From Fistulifera solaris (lineage: Eukaryota > Bacillariophyta > Bacillariophyceae > Naviculales > Stauroneidaceae), in assembly GCA_030295235.1 (NCBI GenBank), contig AP026129.1, positions 124,001 through 188,000 of the forward strand: a DNA stretch of 64,000 bases, in the 5' to 3' direction. The notes under the pieces are model-generated. The model was not told the DNA's origin. It saw only the letters and a list, made by a program, of their open reading frames with translations, and ran no database searches. This document shows, piece after piece, positions 39,401 through 51,874 of this stretch; position 1 is the stretch's first letter; each line of letters begins with the position of its first letter. Made by a program: the position numbers and the translations under genes.

Positions 39401-40855
39401 AAGGTAAGCCCCAGCGGCGCTTTTTTGAGACGAAAACTATTCGGGTTTCTAACAACTACTGGCATGAAGTTCATGAGAGGAAAAGCTCGCATTTGTGTCG
39501 CAACTATAGCTTTCGGATTGGGTATAAACAAGGCTGATGTAGCTGGTGTGATTCACATGTATCTTTCTGCTTCACCAGAGCATTATGTGCAGGAGATTGG
39601 ACGCGCTGGTCGCGATGGACGCCCGGCGAAAGCGATAGCACTCGTATTAAACGACGAAGTAAGCGTTCGAAATTCTCTCGCGCACTCGGATCTCATTTCC
39701 AAAACACAGATACTTGGATTGCTGAAAACATTGCAATCCCTTGTGTTAGCCGCAACTTCTAAGTTGTCGAAGCCTAGAGAAACGCTCAACGTTTCTGTTC
39801 CATTGCAGGACACTGTTCTCTCCACTGACATGAAATTCGAAACTATTGAAACGATACTCTCTCTTTTGGAGGGACGTGCGAAAAGGAGCCTTCTCCTTGT
39901 TCACGGAGTTTCTTATGACAAGGCGGTCGTATCGCCGAATCATATGAACCTGTCACGCCTAAGTGAAAAAGAGCCGGTTGTTAGATCACTCCGATCTTGT
40001 GCAACGTGTCTAGAGTTGCCTGTTATTAATACGGAATCGGATTCCATATTACACTCAATGCCGATGAGTCTTGGTAACCACTATTCGGGGTCGAGTTTTG
40101 GCACGTACGCATTTTCGGTATCGGATTGTAGCAACATATTGGGAGAGACTGCGGAACCTCGGCACGTTTATGCTGCTTTCCGCAGACTAGAAGCCTCGGG
40201 TGATATGAAACTATCTCTTGACACATCACCGAGAGGACGTGCGCTAGGTATCACTGTGACCAAGGCAGGCATTGACGTTTTTACTGATATGACAACGGCC
40301 GCGTTGGAAGATCTTGCAAGCGAGCTCTTTAATCAAATCGCCACCACGATCTTTGCAAATGCCCAAAAAGTTCTCGACATAGATTTTATACTGCGTGAAG
40401 TCAGTAAGAAAGATTCGTCATCTGATATCGACCAACGCAAGTCATCGAAATCCCCCAGCCTGGAACATTTTCAGGAGCTTGTAGGACAATATTTCTGTGC
40501 ATGCGGCTCGAACTCCCTCATCCCATCAGATGGAGGTGGTACAGCTTGTTTTCATGGGGTGCCAGCGGCGAAAACTCTCCAAGAACATTGTGAAACTGTC
40601 TACCGCTTTTTGATGGAAATGGAAAGTTTTCGTGGAGAAACTAGAATTGTTCAGCTGGGAGACTTTGCGAGCAAAGATTATACGTTGCTTGCTATTACAA
40701 AATTCCTTCACGGTATCCCCTCGGCTTCGTACCGATTGAATAACCTCCGTGCCCATCACCTTTTTGGACAATTGCAGCAAACGCACTTCAACCAACTGCT
40801 AAATGCGTTGCGCGATTTTTTTTTGAAAAGGTGGACATTGATCCGATATTCATAG
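36488..40855 (+). CDS. RecQ4-like DNA helicase with GRF zinc finger and SAP domain
   Basis: ATG 36488 sits in a CACCATGG context. A disordered basic N-region (about 400 residues) leads to a GRF-type zinc finger (PCCSGHQQPCKLITVKKN, GRKFYGCSFPRGEQCDHFEW). Intron 37835-37900 follows, then a SAP-like motif (FTVPELRTLTEKHRLPKTGN). The helicase core shows FREGQEWAIRRCLDKK, Walker A APTGFGKSLCY, CVDEAHCMSQWAHNFRPSY, ATIAFGLGINKADVAGVIHM and YVQEIGRAGRDGRPAKAIAL, closest to RECQL4. Introns 39125-39190 and 39404-39469 fit; all three are 66 nt. Frame shifts of one base are needed near 38090-38150 and in the T4 run at 39093-39096. RecQ4 proteins act in replication initiation and repair. The added GRF and SAP modules suggest extra DNA binding. 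It is convergent with CNNM copy A, 46 bases apart. Confidence 0.8.
37835..37900 (+). other. Intron of RecQ4-like gene (66 nt)
   Basis: GTGAGC donor after the codon for Glu in WADDTQE; acceptor TTTTAG; the frame continues AINAALQNNDS into the SAP region. Confidence 0.8.
39125..39190 (+). other. Intron of RecQ4-like gene (66 nt)
   Basis: GTAGGA donor after EERLSK and GGCAG acceptor before LIDILSPVYKSEQ, joining helicase lobes 1 and 2. Confidence 0.75.
39404..39469 (+). other. Intron of RecQ4-like gene (66 nt)
   Basis: GTAAGC donor after RSQSK and GAAG acceptor before FMRGKARICVATIAFG. It is a multiple of three with no stop, so it reads through, but removal restores the helicase alignment. Confidence 0.75.
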
Positions 40856-40901
40856 AATGATGATTACCATGATAAATAAAATACATAAGAAAAAAATGAT
40901 T

Positions 40902-42943
40902 TTAGCCGTCGTTATCCTTGATAGCCGTTGGAAGCACATCATCTGTTGAAGGTTGCGGCGCCACATGTAGTGCCACTTTTTGGACAAGCTGCTCCGTGTT
41001 ATTAACACATTTGTTAAGATGATTCATCGCTCCAGGAGACGAGTGCATGCTAGGCGCGTTAGAGACATCCTGTAGGGCTACCTGTTGCTCGGCCGCTGAC
41101 GCATCGACAGCGGCATCGAAACGAACCCGATTAATACGTATACACCTACAAGGGCCACTCGACACAAAAGCATCAAAGTCAGGTTTGTACACCGGATTCG
41201 TTAGCGCACCAATTCCTAACACCGACCAAGACCCCAAGTCTGTGCGGAACTTTTCTTCGCCGACAAACACAGTGACTTTTCCCGAGAGAAGTAATGTACA
41301 AACATCCGTTTCTTCGCCTTTCGTGTACAACAAAGTCCGAGGCAGATCTTGTCCGATTTCTCTTTCTACCTCAGGTAACGTGATCACCTGAGATCCTGAC
41401 ACTAGTAGTTCTGCTTGTCGATTGCTAAGGAGTTCCCAAGTGCTAAAGTGATTCCGTTGCAAGTGAGCGGTGATGGCCCTTGTTTCTTCGACCGATAATC
41501 TTTCGTCCACTAATTTAGAGTCCAACAAGCGAAGACGTGCCCACTCGAATACATCTGTACGCGTCACGAGCTCCGTATGCGTACCATCTACGAAAGCATC
41601 TGTTTCGTCGACAATTTCGTCACCAAGTATCTCTTCGATGATATCCTCCAACGTAATGATGCCTTTGACCTCATAAAACGGATCCTGATCCTCGTCCTCA
41701 TTGTTGACATCCCGAACCAGCGCCATATGCGTGCGTCCTGTTTTCAGTTCACGCAAAACATCACCGAGTTTATCATCAGGCCAAACCGTGTTGAGCGACC
41801 GTCCAAATATGTTGATGACATCTGATACCCGCGTATCATCTTCGGGATCCACGAAAATAAGGTCCTTGACCAAAAGTAGTCCAATGACATTATTCTACGT
41901 CACAAAAAAGAAACGCGTTTAGTGGCCCGACCCCACAAATTCAAATTCAATAGCAAAACGACGACGACAACGAACGACAAATTACTTACTCGATTGACTT
42001 CATAGATCGGTATTCGCGAATAGCCCGTCTTGAATATATTCGAGATAGTTTGAAAGTTAAGTTTCTCATCGACAGAAAGCATGAATGTATTGGCAATCGG
42101 TGTCATGACTTGCTTAACGGGGATGTTTTTGAACAAAAGTGCCCCCGTCATGGTGTTGGCCGTCTCCTTGTCCAGAGCATTTTCCTCCACATGTATTTCC
42201 AGTATCTTTCGTATTTCCGAACTACTGTAAATAGTAGCCAGTTCAGTTCCCAAAGTATAATCTAGAGAAAGAGCCAGAGGTTTGGTGATGGGATAGAGAA
42301 GCACCATGACGACCCGAACAAGAGGTACGGTCATACTCCCCACTCGCAATCCGTATCGACTGCAAAACGCTTGAGGTGCAATCTCACCAAAAATGACAAT
42401 AATAAATGTCGAGGCAAAGAAACCCACCAGTCCTCCCGCTTTGTCAGCTAATAAAATGGATAAGAGAGCATTTACAGCGACATTTCCCCAAACCAAAGTA
42501 CACAACAGCAAGTTCCCATCTTGACGAATGGGGTAGATTTTCTTGGCATACTCGGCCGCTTGACGGTCTTCTCCCGACATGACAATTTCGAGCCCGGTGA
42601 TATCAAGACTCATGAGACCAAGCGTTAAACCGCTAAATACAGCGGACATGACAATCAACAGTACAATAAGAATGATTTGTATAGCGAGGGGCAGAAAGTT
42701 TAGAGGGTTCCCTGAAGGACATTCTTGCTGATATTGCTGACAACAGGCTTCTGTACATGTTTCCTCTGTATCTTGTAGAAGACGCGTGACTCTTAGATGT
42801 TGAGATGAAACAATGTCGGCTTGACTTGTTCGTTTTTCGAAACAAGAAAAGAGAGTCGTGGGAATGGCGGCCGCAATCAACATGACAAAAACGAAACGAC
42901 AAGTAACGTTCTTTTTTTTCGTGCGCTTGTGCTGTATCGTCAT
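40902..42943 (-). CDS. CNNM/CorC-family magnesium transporter-like protein, copy A (two exons)
   Basis: Exon 1 (42943-41990) and exon 2 (41894-40902) give 648 residues. A signal-like hydrophobic start (FVFVMLIAAAIPTTLFSC) leads to the DUF21 membrane domain, with MSAVFSGLTLGLMSLDITGL, KIYPIRQDGNLLLCTLVWGN, IVIFGEIAPQAFCSRYGLR and YPITKPLALSLD. A CBS pair follows, with PVKQVMTPIANTFMLS, RIPIYEVNRNNVIGLLLVKD and ITLEDIIEEILGDEIVDETD. Last comes a cyclic-nucleotide-binding-like domain (LLSGKVTVFVGEEKFRTDLG). This is the eukaryotic CNNM layout; CNNMs move or sense Mg2+ at membranes. The intron of 95 nt has GTAAGT and TAG borders. A second copy lies 2291 bases upstream on the same strand, with parts nearly identical. 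Confidence 0.9.
41895..41989 (-). other. CNNM copy A intron (95 nt)
   Basis: GTAAGT donor after IYEVNR; TAG acceptor before NNVIGLLLVKDL. By eye it is identical base for base to the intron of copy B at 44186-44280. Confidence 0.9.
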
Positions 42944-43372
42944 TCAGAATCAGTATATACTTTATTTGAGACACTTTTCTTGTGCGTTTGGTGACTTCGA
43001 TAATACCTGTTATCAATCAATCCAAAACAACAAGGAAAAAAGGATCGATCATCTCGCAAACACCCGTAACAACTTGTCACGATTCACGATAGATTAATGG
43101 TGTGCGCGTGCAAAGCGTGTCTTCTCTACTTGGATTTGGGATATTTCGAAGTATTCAAGACTGACTATCAGTCATGAATGTAAATATCATGTACCCGGTA
43201 CCGGTACCGGTACCGGTAGAATCATGTGTTCAGGATTGCGAATAAGCCCGAGACAAATTGGCATGAACTCCCTTTTAGTTCGTGACGATTTGTTAGCAGA
43301 GGTACAGGAGGGCATGTTGGCTGCATTGAAATCACTGTCTTAGAAAGAAGCAGATGAACCTCGACCTTGTCC
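42944..43372. other. Spacer between the two CNNM copies
   Basis: It contains a GGTACC array (43191-43219) and a partial dispersed motif, GACTGACTATCAGTCATGAA, near 43160-43179. The sequence 43220-43372 has no recognised similarity to the end of copy A, so the duplication junction is close to 43380. Confidence 0.5.
43191..43219. repeat. GGTACC hexanucleotide array
   Basis: About four consecutive GGTACC units between GTACCC and GGTAG. It is self-complementary at every register. It lies just past the 3' end of CNNM copy B; a similar cluster lies upstream of that copy's start. Confidence 0.85.
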
Positions 43373-45234
43373 CTAAAACTTGACCGCGGACGCATCGACA
43401 GCAGCATCGAAACGAGCCCGAGTAATACGTATACACCTACAAGGGCCACTCGACACAAAAGCATCAAAGTCAGGTTTGTACACCGGATTCGTTAGCGCAC
43501 CAATTCCTAACACCGACCAAGACCCCAAGTCTGTGCGGAACTTTTCTTCGCCGACAAACACGGTGACTTTTCCCGAAAGAAGTAATGTACAAACATCCGT
43601 TTCTTCGCCTTTCGTGTACAACAAAGTCCGAGGCAGATCTTGTCCGATTTCTCTTTCTACCTCGGGTAACGTGATCACCTGAGATCCTGACACTAGTAGT
43701 TCTGCTTGTCGATTGCTAAGGAGTTCCCAAGTGCTAAAGTGATTCCGTTGCAAGTGAGCGGTGATGGCCCTTGTTTCTTCGACCGATAATCTTTCGTCCA
43801 CTAATTTAGAGTCCAACAAGCGAAGACGTGCCCACTCGAATACATCTGTACGCGTCACGAGCTCCGTATGCGTACCATCTACGAAAGCATCTGTTTCGTC
43901 GACAATTTCGTCACCAAGTATCTCTTCGATGATATCCTCCAACGTAATGATGCCTTTGACCTCATAAAACGGATCCTGATCCTCGTCCTCATTGTTGACA
44001 TCCCGAACCAGCGCCATATGCGTGCGTCCTGTTTTCAGTTCACGCAAAACATCACCGAGTTTATCATCAGGCCAAACCGTGTTGAGCGACCGTCCAAATA
44101 TGTTGATGACATCTGATACCCGCGTATCATCTTCGGGATCCACGAAAATAAGGTCCTTGACCAAAAGTAGTCCAATGACATTATTCTACGTCACAAAAAA
44201 GAAACGCGTTTAGTGGCCCGACCCCACAAATTCAAATTCAATAGCAAAACGACGACGACAACGAACGACAAATTACTTACTCGATTGACTTCATAGATCG
44301 GTATTCGCGAATAGCCCGTCTTGAATATATTCGAGATAGTTTGAAAGTTAAGTTTCTCATCGACAGAAAGCATGAATGTATTGGCAATCGGTGTCATGAC
44401 TTGCTTAACGGGGATGTTTTTGAACAAAAGTGCCCCCGTCATGGTGTTGGCCGTCTCCTTGTCCAGAGCATTTTCATTCACGTGTATTTCGAGCATTTTT
44501 CGAATCTCCGAGCTGCTGTATATCGTGGCAAGCTCAGCGCCTAGGGCAATATCCAGTGAAAACGCCAGCGGCTTGGTGACAGGATACATGATAAACATAA
44601 TGACGCGAACAAGTGGAACCGTCATACTCCCAATTCTCAACCCGTGTCGACTGCAAAAAGCTTGAGGAGCAATCTCACCAAAAATGACAATGAGAAAGGT
44701 CGATGCAATAAATCCTACGATGCCTCCCGCTTTATCTGCCAGTAATATCGATAAGAGAGTATTTACTGCCACATTTCCCAAGAGCAAAGTACACAGTAAA
44801 AGGTTCCCATCTTGGCGGACAGGATAGATTTTCTTGGCATACTCGGCATTTTGTCTGTCCTCTCCTGACATGACGATTTCGAGTCCGGTGATATCGAGAC
44901 TCATAAGACCAAGCGTTAAACCACTGAATAGAGCAGACATACTGAGCAAAACAACAATAAGAATGATTTGTATAGCGAGGGGCAGAAAGTTTAGAGGGTT
45001 CCCTGAAGGACATTCTTGCTGATATTGCTGACAACAGGCTTTTGTACATGTTTCCTCTGTATCTTGTAGAAGACGCGTGACTCTTAGATGTTGAGATGAA
45101 ACAATGTCGGCTTGACTTGTTCGTTTTTCGAAACAAGAAAGGAGAATCGTGGGAATGGCGGCCGCAATCAACATGACTAAAAAGCATCGATGATAAGCGT
45201 CATTTTGTTTCGTGCGCTTGAGCTGTATCGTCAT
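43373..45234 (-). CDS. CNNM/CorC-family protein, copy B (two exons, shorter C-terminus)
   Basis: Exons 45234-44281 and 44185-43373 encode about 588 residues with the same signal, DUF21, CBS and nucleotide-binding-like domains as copy A. The protein ends ARFDAAVDASAVKF and lacks the last roughly 60 residues of copy A. Comparison by eye shows a mosaic. The region from 43390 to about 44474, including the intron, differs from copy A at only scattered sites. From 44475 to 44953 (DUF21 part) there are many differences, mostly third-position plus about 20 amino-acid changes, for example NAEYAKKIYPVRQDG. From 44954 to about 45160 the copies are again nearly identical. Both copies are open, so B is likely functional. 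Confidence 0.88.
44186..44280 (-). other. CNNM copy B intron (95 nt)
   Basis: Same position, length and sequence as the copy A intron, 2291 bases away. Confidence 0.9.
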
Positions 45235-47016
<1,782 letters not shown>

Positions 47017-47075
47017 CTGACATTTTCAAATTAATGATCTTTTATGTACAGACTTATCTGTGTAGAGACAGGCGA

Positions 47076-48379
47076 TCATTGAAGCGTCAAAAGGCTTATC
47101 TCACTATTGCCCTCGTACTTTACGGATGATGAGACGACGCGATAGCCCAAGTCTTGTGCTAATGCTATTGATGTTTTCAATAAATAGTCGTTTCGGAGTG
47201 GAGATTTCTGGAATGCTAGAGCTTTTCCTCCCCACAATGTCGCTGGTGATTGTAGCGTCAGGCTAAATGTAGCTCCGGAAGCACTCCCTGGAATAGCCGA
47301 GGCTATCTTTACTTCAGCTACTCCATCGAAAGCGTAGCCGTTAATCAAAAACAACTTTATCTGTAGGACGAAGGTAGATGATAAGATATTCTACACGCAA
47401 GGTAGGGAGAAGTTGAACGCACGATCATGGTCTACTCACAAGTTGAGAGAGGGATGCCATTATTTCATCTAAGCAGACACAACGATGACAGGCCAACACA
47501 TGAAGGGTGTGAGACGCAATGATTGCGAAACATTCCCAACACCAAATCCATTCTTGAAGCAAAACTTACCAGCTCCTGGCCGACTACCATTAAGGAACTT
47601 TGGAAGCGATGATGGCGAATCTCCAAAGGTTTCATTGAGTTTGTCCAAAATCTTCTTTCCAACCCTTTCGTTGTGTTCGGAGAGCAGACGGTCGTTGGTG
47701 ATGGACGGATCCCGTCGCACGATAACCTTTACAAATTCATTCGGAACATCATCACCTTTGTTGATGGCTTGCTGTTCTTCAAACACCACAGGAGGATCGT
47801 TAATCAATATTCGATTGATAGTAAGATATTGAGCGAACGAAATGAAATCAAAATAATATGGATCGGTCAAATCCCCTTGCGAAACCAATCCAGGTCCCAG
47901 GTCGTTGACATACGGTTCATATTCTGCCGAACGAATGAGAAAAAAGTCTCGTTGAAATTGATCCATGGGAACAATATCCAGTTCATCTGTAAATAGCAGG
48001 TGGAAAATTAAGTAACGCCCAAAGAAGCTTATCGGCAATCGGCACGCTCCCACCTACCTGTCACGGCATAAGACGATCTCATCAGCGATACAGCAAAATC
48101 CAAATTTAATTTTTGTCGAAGAATGCGGGGAGGTTTGGGTCGGAATCTTCGCAACGTTTGGGCTCCAAGATTTTGTGTTTCGCCTAAAGTTATTGGTGCT
48201 GCCACAGCTTGAGCCGCTTGTGGATTGGTGAGGAGTAAGGCTCCGGGTAGAGCAGCGTTTGACGTTACCCGAAACAGAAAATTCCGACGATTTTGGCCAC
48301 CGGGGATATCGTAACCGTAGCACACATCAAAGTAGCAAAAAAGCAGCGAAATCAGCAATCGAAAAAGGTCTTTCGTCAT
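47076..48379 (-). CDS. Putative thylakoid-lumen protein with a 29-nt micro-exon (four exons)
   Basis: Exons 48379-48058, 47986-47570, 47468-47440 and 47360-47076 join in frame to 350 residues. All introns are GT-AG, of 71, 101 and 79 nt. The start has a signal peptide (FRLLISLLFCYFDVCYG), then twin arginines (RRNFLFRVTSNAALPG) and a hydrophobic stretch ending TNPQAAQA, consistent with plastid then thylakoid-lumen targeting. Mature segments include DELDIVPMDQFQRDFFLIRS, DPYYFDFISFAQYLTINRIL and PNEFVKVIVRRDPS. The tail has FDGVAEVKIASAIPGSASGA. The micro-exon supplies DEIMASLSQL. No domain name is recognised. A role in photosynthetic membranes is plausible from targeting alone. Confidence 0.75.
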
Positions 48380-48734
48380 AATAGCTATTTTATATAACAC
48401 GAGCTGATAATTAGACGCTTCGCATCGCATGAGCAGGAGTTATTTGTTTTCTCGTTATGCTCATTGCCATCGTCGCCACCGTCGGCTTATTCACTTCATT
48501 TTTTCATCACACGTCACAAACAAAGAGACCCGGAGGTTAAGGGATCGCGGTTGTCTTTCTGTCGTCAGTCTTTCATGGGATGCAGCAAGACCGCCACCGC
48601 CACGCGGCATTCAACGCAACAAGGCAAAAAGTTGTTGCTTTGTTGGTGTACCAGTACCAGGTACCAGGTACTGCATTATTTATTCGATTGCTCTCTTTCG
48701 AGTTCATTATTAAAGTAATTCAACGAACAGGACC
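48380..48734. other. Divergent spacer (lumen protein / SPCS1)
   Basis: A gene-free spacer with a GGTACC-related cluster at 48647-48672 (ACCAGTACCAGGTACCAGGT). Nothing else is recognised. Confidence 0.5.
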
Positions 48735-49047
48735 ATGGATTACGAAGGCCAGAAACTCGCAGAATTAATATTTTACATTATCATACTGACCTTCGGGTGC
48801 ATCGGATGGGTAATTGGTTACTTTCAGGAAGATTTCACCGTAGTATTTCAAGCTTGGCTGGCCGGAGTCGTCCTCTCTGTGATTGTAAGTGGCTTGTCAG
48901 ATTGACGTTACCTAGTTGTCGTGTTCCTTTCATTTTTCTGACTTTTTAAAACAGCTCTGTGTTCCAGATTGGCCGTTCTATAACCGACATCCTATCAAGT
49001 GGTTGGAATCTGTGCCCGATCGAAGGCAACACGCGAAATCATCGTAA
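48735..49047 (+). CDS. SPCS1: Signal peptidase complex subunit 1 (SPC12), two exons
   Basis: Exon 1 (48735-48884) encodes MDYEGQKLAELIFYIIILTF and a second hydrophobic segment (VFQAWLAGVVLSVI). Intron 48885-48954 (70 nt, GTAAGT...ACAG) is followed by exon 2 (48955-49047) with LCVPDWPFYNRHPIKWLESV. The total is 80 residues. MDYxGQKLAE and PxWPxYxRHPxKWL are hallmark SPCS1 segments, around two membrane helices. SPCS1 is a non-catalytic subunit of the ER signal peptidase that helps distinguish signal peptides from membrane helices. The start has the strong context ACCATGG. Confidence 0.96.
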
Positions 49048-49881
49048 AGAACAATGCCGCCGCACACACACTGCCTAGGTTACATTCTTTTTCTTGGATT
49101 TTTGACGAAGAGTTGTAAAAGCAGCTGATCAAGTTGCCTCGAAATGACAAAGCGTTTACATGGTCTGTTGCTTATCCGCACCTATGGTTTCAGTGATGTT
49201 AGCTTGACAAAACTTGTAGGTGGCGGATGTAATTAACTAAATATTATAGCAAGAGGAATAAGCTGGTTGACGACGTTGTGGATGTTTTTTAAGCTGAAAG
49301 TTATCGTTTTGAAACCTGTTTGTAGGTTCGTATTAAATTTTCAGGCGTCGAGACAAGACGGATGTGTGAAGATGATGAATGATCGGATTCAATCTGGTGC
49401 CTTGAGAAATTTTTTCTACGCATTTTGAGCGATAAGCACAGGATAAGCTTTTCATATTATTTCAAAAACTAGGCCGTTGCGAATTTTTTCGCTGGGGCTC
49501 TATCTTCCATCGTCATTATTTGAGACTTGTATCCAGCCTCAATCCCTCATACTATTCCCGGATGATAGTATTCATGCAAGTTGCGATGAACTCCCGTTTT
49601 CCAAAATAGTTTTTCGGGACCTTAGCCCACTTCCTTTCATGCTTGATAATATGCTGCACAGATTCGTCCCAGCGCATGATCCATAGGCTGTAGCGTTTCT
49701 CCTCATTCAAACGGCAAGTCAAGTCGACAGCAATAATCTCATCTCCGATAGGTACGAAAACCAACTACCAACTAAATAGCAATATATAATGAATAAAATC
49801 GTTCTAAGCGATATCTTATGAAATCTGATGTTCGAATGCAATAGGTCAAGCGCAAATTCGGGACAGAGAGTCCACCCGTAG
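49048..49881. other. Intergenic, convergent ends; one orphan ORF
   Basis: It lies between the ends of SPCS1 (plus) and the DMT transporter (minus). It is A/T-rich except for one protein-like minus-strand ORF, listed next. No RNA gene is recognised. Confidence 0.5.
49552..49764 (-). other. Orphan protein-like ORF without ATG (possible exon or remnant)
   Basis: A 70-codon open frame has protein-like composition (VPIGDEIIAVDLTCRLNEEK, SLWIMRWDESVQHIIKHERK) but starts with TTG. A possible splice acceptor (GGTAG) precedes it. No upstream exon or family is recognised. It could be a lost gene piece or chance. Confidence 0.25.
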
Positions 49882-51322
49882 CTAATGCCCCAAGTCTTCG
49901 CCTTTCTGTACAGAAGGATAGATTACTCCCAAGGTACCTACAATCACCATAAGGTTTCCCACCCAACCCATCGGTCCAGGGAGCTCGCCGACGCCCACTG
50001 CAACTGCAATCAGAGTGGCAATCATTGGTTCAAGTAATGTTGCGACGGCAATGACAATATTCTCAAAGTGCTTCATAGCTCGCACAAACCCCATCGTTCC
50101 AACTACATTACAGATCAAAGCAATGTAAGACAAGACAAGAATTCGACTGTGTAATAAATTGGCCCATCCGAAAAGACCAAAGTAAGGATCGTTGTTCCAT
50201 TGAATGTCGACTCGTGTTATGAGCATAAAAAGAAGAACCAGAAACGAACCACAGAACATGATCATAAACATGAAAACAGTCACAGGAAGGTCGGCTCGAA
50301 GGACTTTGGCAAAAGTCAAGTATCCTACTCCCATGATTCCCGATCCAAGCGCCAGTAGATCACCCATGGCTGCGGAAGCGGCAGTATCGTTGACGTTGGT
50401 GTTTTCCGCCGACTCGCGGGCTTCGTCCGTGGAACAGAGCATGCACCCCATAAATGCCAGAACGACTCCCCCAGCTTCCATTGGAAGAACCGATTCTCCG
50501 ACAAGGAATTTACCTAATATCAGTAGAATCGCCTGTGAATTGGCACTGCAAGCGGGCAAGCGAAGAGCACATTAAGTGAGAGGCACATTTTCGAGATTCG
50601 TAATTGAATGTTTTCGTGCCAAGCAACCTACCCAATGACAGCATTCCCAATGGACGTAAGCTCGAGTGCCAGAACTAATAGCAGAGCGTAACACGTGAAC
50701 GAAATGCAAGCCGCAGCAAACGTAACCCAGAGTGCTCCATTTAGGTGAGGCAGACCTTTCTTGCGAATAGTTTTGCACACAAACGGCAATAAGACAATAC
50801 ACGTGCATATCATCCGCCAGTACAGTTTCAAAGGTGGAGGTACATTGTCGAGAAGGGCTAGTGCAGTTCCATTCGAAGATACACTCAAGACTGCCGCCAC
50901 CAACCCCACCGCGGGTAAGAATGCGTTCTTTCCGATTGAACTTGTATACCAACCGCTTCCTCTACCAAATCCGGTATCGTTTCTGGTACAACGGACAAAG
51001 AACGCGTCATCGACATGTCTAAAAAATAAGTTTTCCCTTCATCTGCATCACGAAGTTCTTGCTCCCATGTGGCGCGAAGCAATTCCGCTTCCAATTCAAT
51101 GCCTTCTTGAATTCCGATCAATCCGTGTCCCAAACTCCCCGAAAAGGACTGAAAGAGTTCCCCGAAAGATGCCCGTTGTCGGTGACGCCGTCCTTCGTGT
51201 CGTTGTCCTGCGGGGATACCGACAAACAATGATTGTGTCTGACGATGGTTTCGTTTCGGGGGCGCGTGCAGCGGATGCAATAAAGCATCTTTCTCACTTA
51301 ATGATTGTTCGTCCCGTTGCAT
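49882..51322 (-). CDS. EamA/DMT-superfamily transporter (two exons, one frame break)
   Basis: The ATG at 51322 starts a hydrophilic N-region (MQRDEQSLSEKDALLHPLH) of about 130 residues. After a frame change near 50900-50960, a membrane domain begins (KNAFLPAVGLVAAVLSVSS, YWRMICTCIVLLPFVCKTI, GALWVTFAAACISFTCYALL, SIGNAVIGANSQAILLILGK). It continues past intron 50631-50546 (86 nt) through GGVVLAFMGCMLCS, VFMFMIMFCGSFLVLLFMLI, YIALICNVVGTMGFVRAMKH and a terminal pair of helices. The ten-helix EamA pattern with AIGANSQA- and EPMIATLIAVAVGVGE-like blocks identifies the drug/metabolite transporter superfamily. The substrate is unknown, and no plastid transit peptide is clear. Confidence 0.75.
50546..50631 (-). 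other. DMT transporter intron (86 nt)
   Basis: GTAGGT donor splitting a Gly codon and GCAG acceptor, giving SIGNAVIGANSQAILL across the join. Confidence 0.85.
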
Positions 51323-51874
51323 AACTGTTTCTTGTTTCTGATTGTTTACCAGTATGTTGTGAATCCGGTTGCGTTCTCTCTAGCTTATGAGAGATAGAGA
51401 GAATTAAATTCACCTTATGAAGGAAAAGAAGAAAAGACACCTGGAACCGTTTTTAATTAAGTGTCTGGTTCGTGTTTCTTCGGAAAAGGGAGGCAGGTTC
51501 TTCTTCGTCAACGACAAATCAATGGCTGGCTATTTTAATGCCACTCTGTGTAGCACAGTATCTTTTTGGAGGACCGGTATTAAGACAACGAGAAAGGCAA
51601 AACCGCAATGACATGGCCTAGAGGTGAACACTTTTTGCGCGATTTTTGGGTGGGAAGATTTTTGGGACTTCATATTCATTTCGTCGTGTTGATGTGGTGA
51701 TGTGTTGTTGTTGTTGTTGTTGTTGTTGAAAATTAATGACTCCGTATCCGTATGGATAAGCAATTATAGTGTAGCAACTCTGACATCTTACTCTCCTTTA
51801 CAAGTTTGAACTCCTATAACACGAGCAGAGCGATTAATCTTCGAGCGAAAGCAGTCTACACGGAAACAACAAGA
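51323..51874. other. Divergent spacer with TTG microsatellite
   Basis: It separates the DMT transporter start (minus) from the small membrane protein (plus). It has a (TTG)8-type microsatellite at about 51703-51728 and A/G-rich sequence near 51390-51435. No gene is called. Confidence 0.5.
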
